Positions 24,241 to 33,683 of a stretch of 64,000 nucleotides of DNA are shown in pieces (position 1 is the first letter of the stretch; every line of letters begins with the position of its first letter). Origin of the DNA: Cladochytrium replicatum (taxonomy: Eukaryota; Chytridiomycota; Chytridiomycetes; Cladochytriales; Cladochytriaceae); contig JAHLKD010000006.1 of assembly GCA_025526935.1 (NCBI GenBank), forward strand, positions 310,001 to 374,000, given 5' to 3'. The position numbers and the translations under genes are program-made. The notes under the pieces were generated by a model, which searched no databases, had not been told where the DNA came from, and was given only the letters and a program-made list of their open reading frames with translations.

Positions 24241-24727
24241 ATGTCGGAGTCGGAAAAAACCCAAGATGCACCTAAGCTGCCCCTTCGGCGTCATCGTACT
24301 CGGGAACAAAAGCAGGAAACAACTTTAGGTATCTTCCTCCGCAGGACAACCGAAAACCCGTTCATTCTGCCTGGTAGGCATTGTTGGCGGATGTAATGAA
24401 TGAATCCTGATGTCAAAATTTAGCAATGGGTTTGTGCCTGTACTCGATGTACCGTATGACAAGATCATTGTTCATGAAGGACTCGAGAGCTTTCACTCAA
24501 TCTGGTCGTATGCGAGTTGGTGGGTTGATTATATTTGGTCGAAAGCAAGTATCTGTTCTCAATTTCAGCATTTTGTAAAAGGAGCACAAGCCTTAACCAT
24601 TTCGATTGCTGCCGGAGGGGTGTATTACGAAGCAGAAAAGAAAAAGTCTCGCGCACTCCAGGCCAGAGCATCGCCCAACTCAGAACCACAACCTCCAAAT
24701 AGCACTCATTCCAGTCCTTCAAAATAA
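24241..24727 (+). CDS. HIG1-domain protein (RCF1-like respiratory supercomplex factor)
   Basis: Rcf1 proteins sit in the inner mitochondrial membrane and support cytochrome c oxidase assembly and supercomplexes. The N-terminal frame ends in TTENPFILP, the start of a HIG1 domain. The second half of the domain reads SGHFVKGAQALTISIAAGGV followed by YYEAEKKK after an intron that starts gtatgcga (about 24508-24574). Between them a further intron (gtaatg..tttag, about 24392-24420) would give VGIVGG then SMGLCLYSMYR, matching the family's first membrane segment. That segment is one base out of frame with ENPFILP. Either there is a one-base error near 24373 or a real frameshift. About 120 aa, normal for the family. 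Confidence 0.75.
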
Positions 24728-24990
24728 ACCCCTAAAATAATCTAGAATCTGTTGTCCCCACGCCTCGCCCCAACGCCACACCATCCTTCCGTCCTTTCTC
24801 ACACAAATCCGAAGCTCTCCATCATCCGCCGTGGTGACCTTTGCGCGTGTCGGTGCGTTACAGACCGTCCTAGAAGAAAGCTACTGCTAGCAGCTCGCTA
24901 AGAAGGTTACCTGGGCGGACATCTACCCCGCTCTTGCGAAGCCAACCAAAAATCTTTCAGTATATCGTCTACTTTATTTCGAAAGGAAAC
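24728..24990. promoter_or_regulatory. Promoter region of the polyproline-WH2 gene
   Basis: A 263-bp intergenic stretch lies between two plus-strand genes. Pyrimidine-rich tracts occur around 24760-24830 and an ATTT-rich stretch lies just before the start codon. No specific factor site can be named. Confidence 0.3.
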
Positions 24991-27900
24991 ATGTCGACTG
25001 TCAGACAAAAGTCAAAGGTCCGGGAATCTGCCCGTTCTCCTGCTCGGCGTCCTGTCTCTGCTGCTCCCACTCCCATATCTCCCGATGAGCCTCTTTACGT
25101 TTTCGTGTACACCTCGTCGGGAAATTCAATGCTTCTCTGCCAGCACGACTCAACCGTCAAATGGCTCCTCGAGACTGCAACGAAGCATTTTGCGAATGGC
25201 AGAGATGTGCCTCCGTTGGTCACCGCTTTAACGACCGACGAGGCAAAGGTTCCGGATACTGAGATGATTGCAAACATTTATGGGTCTCATTCTGTGAGTC
25301 GCTTTCAAACCATGAAAGAAATTATTTACCGCTCATGCTTCTATTTCCAAAGCATTTGCTGCTATTGACTCAAGAAGAAACTGCTTCAATTCCTCCTGGC
25401 CTGCGAACGTTCTTCACAAAATCTGCGAAATCCAAACCCGGGCTTGCCCATGGTAGCTCGCGTCGTAGAGGGGCAACTTCAACTTCCAAGAAACCATCCT
25501 CCATTACACGTGGTATGTCCACTTCGTCGACCCACAGACTTCAGTTGGACGACCCTCGAGATGATTATCTTGGTTCTCCGGTTACAACAACTCCACCTGT
25601 TGCTGCTCTGTCAGACGATCCCGATTCTCGATTGTCTCCTCCAGCTACTCCTCCACTTGGGAAAGGTCCAGTTGTTGTCGTGGACGACGAGTATTTTGGA
25701 CCAAACGGCACAATTTTGTCTGTACCAGCTTCAACCAATGGAATTTCCAAAAGTTCACTGGGTGCTACGGCTGTTTTGGAGGTTCGTCATGTAAAGCTTA
25801 TTGTCCAGCTTAGAGACTGATCGTTTTATGCATAATCTTTGAAGGCCCATTCAGACAAAGTTCTAGAGCCAGCCCCACTCACTCCTCCCCCAGAAGTGGC
25901 CACTCAAGCCCTTGAAAGTGAGTTTGTTTTAAAAAACGCGCTTGCTTACACACACACAGATTGATCGCGATTAAGTTGACGTGTTGGTAGTTGATGGAAC
26001 GGCGGGTGCGAAAGAGCTTATTGCCGAAACCGGTACGCCGGCTGCGTTTAGCGCTTCACTTTGTGAACTGACTAACATTTTTCGTTGCAATCCCAGCTAC
26101 AACCACTTCATCTCCATCAGCCAATGATGTCTCAGCGGATGTCTCGTTACCTGACGAACCTGCAGTCTCGCATGTTCCTCCTCCGGCTGAAGGTCAACCA
26201 GCAGTTTCCCCGACATCTCTAACCCAAGCTGGTCTTCATACGCCGCCTCCATCCCACCATCCAGCGGAACCTGCTGTCACACCTGGAGAAGTTCCCCCAC
26301 CTCCACCTCCCCCGATAACTGCTCAAGCTGGCATTCCCCCGCCTCCGCCTCCACCTCCAGCGGGATCAGGAGTCCCCCCTCCACCGCCGCTACCCTCTGC
26401 TACGGTTGTTGGAGATATTCCGCCACCACCTCCACCACCTCCGCCCATGATGGGCGGTATTCCCCCTCCACCACCACCACCCACAGTTGTACGTGGCATT
26501 CCACCGCCACCACCACCTCCTCCGATGACCGGCGGTATTCCGCCACCTCCACCTCCTCCTCCAATGTTGGGCAGTATTCCGCCACCACCACCACCTCCTC
26601 CGACGATGGGAGGTATTCCTCCACCGCCACCTCCTCCTCCCATGATGGGAGGTATTCCGCCACCACCACCACCTCCTCCGATGATGAGAGGTATTCCTCC
26701 ACCGCCACCTCCTCCTCCCATGATGGGAGGTATTCCTCCACCGCCACCTCCTCCTCCCATGATGGGAGGTATTCCTCCACCGCCGCCACCGCCTCCAGGA
26801 ATGGGTGGTATTCCTCCACCACCACCGCCTCCACCTCGTATGCCTGGAATTCCGCCACCACCTCCACCGCCAGGGATGCCTGGAGTTCCACCTCCACCCC
26901 CCCCACCCCCCGGATTTGGTGGACCACCTCCCCCACCCCCGCCACCTGGTATGTTTCTAAACTATCTCTTGTAACGCTCGTGATCTAATTTTTGTGCGAT
27001 ACGATAGGTCTAGGTGCGCCTGCCCCGCCGCCTCCTCCTGCCGCACCAAAATCTTCCGGAAGTTCCCAGGCGGACCTCTTCGAAGCGCTCAAAAGCGATA
27101 ATCCACTCGCTCGACTTCGAAAAGTCAAAACAGCCGATAAATCAGCTGCAGTTAAGCCGAAGAAGGTGGAGGATGATCTTAATGCGCAGGAAGAACAGCG
27201 CGATGCATTGATCATGGAAATTTTGGGGTACATGGAGACTCCGAACGGGAATATTGATGAGTTGAAGGACAAGTGCAAAAATTCGACCGACACTTCCCGT
27301 GGGTTTATCTATACATTAGTGCGACGTGGCTGGACTGAGGGCTGGCGTGTTGTAGCGGATGGAGAGCCGCTTGCGAACAAGCACGCCAAATCGAAGAAGT
27401 CGAAACCGGTTTGCCAAGTGTGGCCGGGACGAGAGTGGACGAACGCGATTGATCTTCCCGACATTCATACGGCCAACTTCAACCGTAACTTTACGGAAGA
27501 CCAAATCGTGAACCGGGTGCACATGTACCGTTTCGATGACCAGACGAAAACCTTCCAGTTGGATGAGATTGCACTTTTGAAGACGAGCAAATTACCTCCC
27601 CCGCTGATTCCCTTCACCGAAAAAGAACCTCCGAACCAGACTCTGGAGGCGCGAAAGATGTGGGAGGAGTGGAACAACCGAAAGCTAGCTCACGAGCAGT
27701 CTGACTCAGCACAGTTCCAGCTCGTTTATCAGAAGCTAATTCGTTTGGATGAAATCATCGTTGCCAACTTCCAACAGCTCCAGAACACCATCAAGCAGGT
27801 TAAGCAGATGGGAGAAGCCGTACAGGAGGCATTCAAAACGGTGCCGGTGCCGAAGCTAGAGGAGATCGTCAAGTCGATTCCACAGCAGATCAAGAACGTG

Positions 27901-28287
27901 GCGAAGAAGATTCACAACGATACTGGAATTATTGTTCGCGAGGAAGGCATCAAGCTTACCAGCATGTTCGTTACGTCATTGAAGCCCGTGGACGAGGAGC
28001 AACGGAAGAAGGAGCAGTTTGAGCAAGATAAGCGCAGATTGGCGGAAACGTTGAGGGAGTCAGCTGGGTCAACGGTGACGCTTATGCCAAACGACGGTTC
28101 AGGATCACCAAAGATCCGGCCGGCGTCTGTCATGGGTGTTCCCAACAAGGATAAAGAGCAGAAGAGTCTGGTGACGCTGGCGGGCATTCCCTTGGACGAA
28201 CTTGTACCTATGTTGAGGACATTGTATCCAAAGACAAACTTTGGAGGTGACAATGCGAGCCTACGGCGCCTGCCAACGTGGAAGTGA
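24991..28287 (+). CDS. Polyproline-WH2 actin-regulatory protein
   Basis: The protein starts MSTVRQKSKVRESARSPARR. A small folded N-terminal region (PLYVFVYTSSGNSMLLCQHD onward, about 85 residues) may be ubiquitin-like or similar; this is inference. A Pro/Ser/Thr linker follows, then about 13 tandem copies of a 13-residue GGIPPPPPPPPMM-type repeat (26.44-26.95 kb), suited to profilin and SH3 binding. After an intron of about 60 bp ending at 27007 comes SQADLFEALKSDNPLARLRK, which fits a WH2 actin-binding motif (LxxI/L..L+KV). The remaining 380 residues, with GFIYTLVRRGWTEGWRVVAD and a long helical region, resemble no FH2 domain, so I reject formin. The architecture recalls WASP-family and cordon-bleu-type proteins. 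The final exon is a single open frame of about 1.28 kb. Introns occur near 25292, 25783, 25919, 26022 and 26949. Confidence 0.8.
26440..26947 (+). repeat. 39-bp tandem repeat coding for polyproline blocks
   Basis: About 13 units of roughly 39 bp, each coding for GGIPPPPPPPPMM or a variant, run without frame loss. The middle units (26630-26790) are almost identical, which suggests recent unit duplication and probably length variation between strains. Confidence 0.9.
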
Positions 28288-28989
28288 TGACATGTTTTTC
28301 TTATTATTTTTGCATTTTTGAATTTTAGTTTTGTCGCTTTATGGAGTTATGAAGGTGGCGATTCATTTTTTAAGTGGTGTGTGTGGGTACATGTGGGAGG
28401 TGTTAGGAGAGGTTTGCTGTTATTTGTAGGCTTCTTGCGGTTATTGAATCGAATCAGTTACATCAAAGCAAAGCATAAGCCGCGTTGTCTGTAATATGGA
28501 TTATGTGCATGGTAACTATGCCGAAGAGCAACAGCAAGGAAAGCAACAAACAGAAATAACCCGAAACTCAGTTTTAGGAAAGCAAAGACTTCAAATAGGG
28601 CAGATGTAGGGGGATCTGTTCAACTTGTGGATGAGAGCGATACTTTTAGCAAGGCGATCAGGAGGTGGAGGAGGAGGACGAGAAGGAATTGACAACAGAT
28701 CAAAACCAATAAAGGATCAGTTTCGACTGATAGGTCGTGCTACAGGGCAACGAATGGCACAATTGAGAACCGCTTGAGCGAGAGCTCTGAGTTATTCGGA
28801 GGTGCGAACTGTGTGTGGTGATAGATCAGTGATATTACAGAGGAAGCAAATCAGGAGGAAGGAAATCAGGAGGAAGACGGTACACGATTCCAACGATGAT
28901 GCCAATTACGTTGACAATGATCACATCCCTCCGGAAAAATCATTGCAGAAAAAAAGCAAGTCAAGGTACCAATTGTCAGAAATGACAAA
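28288..28989. other. 3' flank and intergenic sequence
   Basis: Immediately after the WH2 gene the sequence is T-rich and should hold its polyadenylation region. From about 28480 on it is purine-rich with no supported gene. The copia relic begins near 28990. Confidence 0.4.
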
Positions 28990-30125
28990 ACAATAGGTCA
29001 CTGGCAGATTATTGTAGATGAATACAGTTCTCACATCACAATCTACTTCTTGCAACGAAAGAGCGAAGCCTCTGATAGTATGCTAAGACACATCGCAGAT
29101 GTTGAAGATAGATTTCTGCCACTTCACGTCTATGAAGTGAGATCTGATTCTGGAGAACTATTGTCAAACCAATTCTTGACTTGGTGTAGTAACAGGGTAC
29201 CACACATACATGCACATCCTTCACCTGCATCAGTCAAAGAGCTGAATGGTCTTGCTGAACGGAATGTCCGTTCAATGAAAGAGATGTACAAGTCTATGCT
29301 GAAAACAGCTGGTCTTCCACATACTTTATAGTTCATCAAATTTGCCATCCTTTATGCTGCGACTGTCAAAAATTGTGTTTACCATTCTAGAACTAAGAAC
29401 GTACCACATGCTGTTTACTTTGACAAGCTGATTGATCCGGCAATCATTCACACTGTTAAAAACTAGCATATCAGACTGTTTGCTATATGGGTTATCCTTT
29501 GGGTTGTCTTTTTCTTCTTTGACCTGAGAGTTTTTTTGTCAATCCCTCTTCATTCTTATTTATGGACTTGTATTTCATGTATTTATATCCATGTTTGGCA
29601 GGTCCTGTGTGGAGTGATCTTGGCATTTAGTGGGGAATGTGGTGTGGCTTGGTCCTTTGAGTTGATGTGACCAATGTCTTTGACCACAGGTATGCCCACA
29701 CGCACTGTTCACTTGAATATAGGAGTTGATGTGACCAATGTCTTTGACCACAGCATTCCCTGGTTGCCTGACCAGCTTGGGTGTAGTGTACAGCCTGTCG
29801 GAGTATTAGGCATATACACACCTGGGAGAACAGGTACTGGGCCAAGAGACGGAACCTGGAGCTTGTTCTGCTAGCTACAGTACAGCTAAAGACGCCCTAC
29901 CGCTGCCAGGAGAAGCCCTTGGTTTTTAACACACACCTTTGGTACCCTGGTTAGTCTCTGGATTTCTCCAGAACAAAGGTCTAGTCGCAAAGTATCAGAG
30001 AAGTCAGAGCTAGGACTATTTCTGGGTTATAAGGGTGAAGATATGAAAATCATTCATGCTTTGAATCTTAATACCAAACGCATAAAACTTGTCCCAGACA
30101 TCTCTGGTAAGGCTATTTCCCCTCA
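28990..30125 (+). mobile_element. Ty1/copia retrotransposon relic (integrase and following region)
   Basis: The plus-strand frame reads WQIIVDEYSSHITIYFL (integrase core start with the first Asp), then YEVRSDSGELLSNQF (second Asp) and PASVKELNGLAERNVRSMKE, equivalent to the copia PQQNG-x-x-E segment. A stop follows HTL at about 29331. The C-terminal integrase segment continues to about 29465. After an unrelated segment (29470-29960) a copia-like GLFLGYKGEDMKII piece appears near 30020-30060. Stops, loss of flanking domains and the internal insertion mark a dead copy. No LTR was found. Confidence 0.7.
29659..29753. repeat. Two direct copies of a 31-bp sequence
   Basis: The sequence beginning gagttgatgtgaccaatgtc occurs at 29659-29689 and again at 29723-29753. 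It lies inside the segment that interrupts the copia relic. Its origin is unknown. Confidence 0.85.
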
Positions 30126-30316
30126 GTGTCGGTAGTGGATGAAGACTGGAGTAGCTAGTTCCATATATGTGCATGCATCAACACACCCCCGCAGTCAAAG
30201 CTGCGGTAGACAATGAGGATATTGGTATGAGCGTTGAGTCGCACGTCTGTTTGTTGGTAATGTATGTATTAGTCAACAAGGGTCAAATCAGATTGACGTG
30301 TAAGACCAAGTGCGCG

Positions 30317-30492
30317 TTAAGGTTCGGCGGGTCCGGGTCGGGTCCGGGTTTCAGTGGCGACCCGCACCAAACCCTTTGGGTCGGGTCGTGTTTGTCTGGG
30401 GACCCGCCGGGTCACTGACGGGTACAAAGGGAATACCCGGACCCGAAGTGGTTGAAACCCGTACCCGACCCTGACCCGCCGGGTTTTTGCTG
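30317..30492. mobile_element. GC-rich acccg element, copy 2 (left edge of the transposon island)
   Basis: It begins ttaaggttcggcgggtccgg, which is the inverted form of the end at 37235 (acccgccgatccttaa). The element also has its own internal inverted symmetry, closing with acccgaccctgacccgccgg. The flanking 8 bp on the left (gtgcgcgt) do not match the 8 bp right of 37235, so no clean target duplication supports a single 6.9-kb insertion. Confidence 0.65.
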
Positions 30493-30544
30493 CCCAGGAG
30501 AGGATTGATTGAATTTTGAGTTAGACCACGGATATTTACATGAA

Positions 30545-30572
30545 CACTTTGTGTCTGTGTGGACAGTGTGTA
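30545..30572. repeat. Single copy of the palindromic terminal motif (left side)
   Basis: The sequence ctttgtgtctgtgtggacag matches 14 of 16 bases of the gtgtccgggtggacag motif found in every unit of the arrays. The same motif starts the relic at 3795. Homology between the two loci begins within a few bases of it, so it is probably the end of the element. Confidence 0.7.
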
Positions 30573-30617
30573 TTTTAGAAACACTATCGTAAAAAGAAAC
30601 AAAACTCCACTGAGCAA

Positions 30618-32301
30618 TCACAAGTTGATAGGTGGAACAGCCCAAATCAGCTTCTGTATCTGGTTCATATCGTCAGAGTCCCATCCACCACTGGTTACGT
30701 CCTTCGCCAACCCAGTCCTGATGAACCGATCAATGTCGTCATTTGAAAGCATGAAATCCTTGGCTAAACCTGTCTTCCAAGGTTTCCAATCCACCTCAGG
30801 GAGCGTTATGGACGAAAGATGCCCGATGTATGCCGTCCAGAACCTTAGCCACTCAGAAGGATATGCATCCACTAATGCCCTGAACATGCGATAGATAGTG
30901 GCAGACGTACTTAGCGAATTATTGTGCCGTATCCAGTTTCCGAGCAAAATGTGCACCCTAAGAAGAGTAAGGCTGCTCCGAGAACTGCTACTTGAAGTTG
31001 ATATTCGGCTTGAGCGGTCGTCTGATTCAACAAATATGGGCCGTAAAAACTCATTTCGGGAGAGGACTTCGTAGTTTACATTGACGTACTTGATTGCTGG
31101 TGGAAGAGACGGCAATTTAAGGTCATAAATAACCTCATTGATCTTATGCATCTGGAAGCAGATACCCTGGATGACCTCTTTCACCAAAAGGATAGCCGTA
31201 CGACGATGCTGCTGCAGGCTAAGCAATGCAAGGGAACTCGTTGGAGAACTGGTTCGATGTACCTTCGGAATTCTACCAATCCCCTTGATAGCCGACGATA
31301 TGCTTATTAGGCCGCCTGTTGATGTTGGCGCCGCAGGTGCTGCAGCTTCTGAATGACCAGCCTGTCGTTTCAGAGCAGCAAGCTCTCCCTCCAGGGCGGT
31401 CACACGTGATTTCCATTGTGAAATCTCCTGGGAAGTTGCCTGCTTCTCCCTTTCCATTGCGGCGGTGATCTCCCTGAATCTTGCTAGCTCTTCGTGCTCG
31501 CCGTGCTGAATCAATGCACCCGCCCTGCCCAATTCATCAATGAGAGCCTTCTCTCGCACTTCTGCTGCGATGCGGGTCCTTCTCTCGTTCATTGCAGTCT
31601 CTTCAAGATCTTTTGTCATGTTCAACAGTCGTTCTGACTGTTTGAGGACCTGTTTTGTCCTTTCACGGTCCTCATCTGCTCGTTTGATGGTCGCTTGGAA
31701 ACTCATCAACCTTTGCAGTGACGGGCATTCCTCTGTAAATGCCGTACTTGTGTCCCTGCCGCCTGTAAAAGTCCAGAAATGTTGTTTCCTTCTGAAAGGA
31801 AGAGCTTTTCAAGCACTCCATACGATAGGCGTTTGCTGCTGTTATGAACTCCGTTCGTCCACTGCATTCATCGTGAATTTCGTTCAGGGCTTGACGAACT
31901 AGCTTGCTGTCAGAGTTAAGTCGGTCGATCAACCCTTGAAGAACAAATCTTGGGCCGCATTCATCACGATTTGTTTGACAGTTGCTGATGAAGGCCTCCG
32001 AGTCGTAGCTGTGGCCGCTCGCTTTGAATTTTCGATACCAAAGTCGTATGTCTGAAGCAGGACAGAGTCCGTCGATGAGCAAATAGTCAGCATCCCCTTT
32101 AGTACCACGTCGCGCCGGTTTCTTTGAAGGAGCTGTCGATTTGACATCTGTCGATTTGACATCAAGGCCAACTTCTTCTGCTTCCACTTCAGAACCCGAT
32201 GCCAGAGATGTTTCAGGTGCAGTCACAGGTTCTGCACTTGATTCTCTTTCAGATGATGGTCTGGATTGTTTTAACGCTCGCTTCTTTGTAGTTCGAGGCA
32301 T
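30618..32301 (-). CDS. Transposon-associated coiled-coil protein, one intron
   Basis: Two long frames join through a 61-bp intron at 31763-31823 (gtatgg..ttacag), giving about 540 aa. The N-terminus MPRTTKKRALKQSRPSSERE is basic. The next region (DYLLIDGLCPASDIRLWYRK and FVLQGLIDRLNSDSKLVRQA) looks folded. After the splice comes a coiled coil (about residues 180-280: ERTKQVLKQSERLLNMTKDL and onward). The C-terminal domain contains YPSEWLRFWTAYIGHLSS and ends DMNQIQKLIWAVPPINL. No known family is recognised. A decayed copy at 3785-4245 shows it is repetitive. It is co-oriented with the hAT transposase and shares the palindromic end motif, so it may be a second gene of the same element. A host multicopy gene is the alternative. 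Confidence 0.7.
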
Positions 32302-32468
32302 GGTGTTTGTACTGTTTGTCGTGGGAAGATACTGGCCCGGTGTTCTTAGCCGGAATGTTACAGGAATGTATGCTATAATACTTCCCTGACACTATAGTTT
32401 TCTACCCGATCTGAAAATAATAATAAGCTAGGGAAGAAACTGGCTAGTAACATTGATAGAGAGGATTC

Positions 32469-32680
32469 TGTCCGGGTGGACAGAATCTTATTGCTAGTAA
32501 AATTGATAGAGAGGTTAGCTGTACTTGATAGAGATCACTGAAGTACCGTCAATGAGTTGAGAAAGTGTCCGGGTGGACAGAATCTTATTGCTAGTAACAT
32601 TAATAGAGAGGTTAGCTGTACCTGATAGAAATTACTGAAGTACCGTCAATGAGTTGAGAAAGTGTCCGGGGGGACAGAAT
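32469..32680 (+). repeat. 97-bp unit array, three forward copies
   Basis: Copies of tgtccgggtggacagaatc start at 32469, 32566 and 32663, exactly 97 bp apart. Each is followed by a conserved ttgctagtaa..gattgagag-type body and a gtcaatgagttgagaaag tail. The array meets the reverse-oriented array at about 32690, creating a large inverted repeat. Confidence 0.9.
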
Positions 32681-32726
32681 CCTATTCTACCCAGACAGAC
32701 ACAGTGACACTCAGTCTCCCAGATTT

Positions 32727-33640
32727 CTGTCCACCCGGACACTTTCTCAACTCATTGACGGTACTTCAGTAATCTCTATCAGGTACAGCTAACCTCTCTA
32801 CAAATACTACTAGCAATAGGATTCTGTCCACCCGGACACTTTCTCAACTCATTGACGGTACTTCAGTGATCTCTACCCAATACAACTAACCTCTCTATCA
32901 ATGTTACTAGCAATACGATTCTGTCCACCCGGACACTTTCTCAACTCATTGACGGTACTTCAGTGATCTCTACCCAATACAACTAACCTCTCTATCAATG
33001 TTACTAGCAATAAGATTCTGTCCACCCGGACACTTTCTCAACTCATTGACGGTACTTCAGTGATCTCTACCCAATACAACTAACCTCTCTATCAATGTTA
33101 CTAGCAATACGATTCTGTCCACCCGGACACTTTCTCAACTCATTGACGGTACTTCAGTGATCTCTACCCAATACAACTAACCTCTCTATCAATGTTACTA
33201 GCAATACGATTCTGTCCACCCGGACACTTTCTCAACTCATTGACGGTACTTCAGTAATCTCTATCAGGTACAGCTAACCTCTCTACAAATACTACTAGCA
33301 ATAGGATTCTGTCCACCCGGACACTTTCTCAACTCATTGACGGTACTTCAGTGATCTCTACCCAATACAACTAACCTCTCTATCAATGTTACTAGCAATA
33401 GGATTCTGTCCACCCGGACACTTTCTCAACTCATTGACGGTACTTCAGTGATCTCTATCAAGTACAGCTAACCTCTCTAATAATGTTACTAGCAATAAGA
33501 TTCTGTCCACCCGGACACTTTCTCAACTCATTGACGGTACTTCACTGATACTTCACTGATCTCGATCAAGTACAACCAACCTCTCTACAAATACTACTTG
33601 TAATAGGATTCTGTCCAGGCGGTCGCTTTCTCAACTCCTG
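32727..33640 (-). repeat. 97-bp unit array, ten reverse copies left of the transposase
   Basis: The motif ctgtccacccggacac starts at 32727, 32824, 32921, 33018, 33115, 33212, 33309, 33406 and 33503, always 97 bp apart, with a last degenerate copy at 33611. The unit is the reverse complement of the units at 32469 and 36245. Variant units recur: the type with tatcaggtacagct precedes both 32824 and 33309, 485 bp or five units apart, so a five-unit block was duplicated. Located between two co-oriented genes. Confidence 0.95.
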
Positions 33641-33683
33641 GACGGTACTTCAACAGATGAACAGTCTAAACAACAATTTATAT

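Noticed and set aside
26323-26945. Long Gly-rich and Glu/Val-rich frames antisense to the WH2 gene
   Set aside because: They are the reverse-strand reading of the polyproline repeat and have no other support.
24991-28287. Formin identity suggested by the proline-rich region
   Set aside because: The part after the prolines shows a WH2-like motif and no FH2 landmarks.
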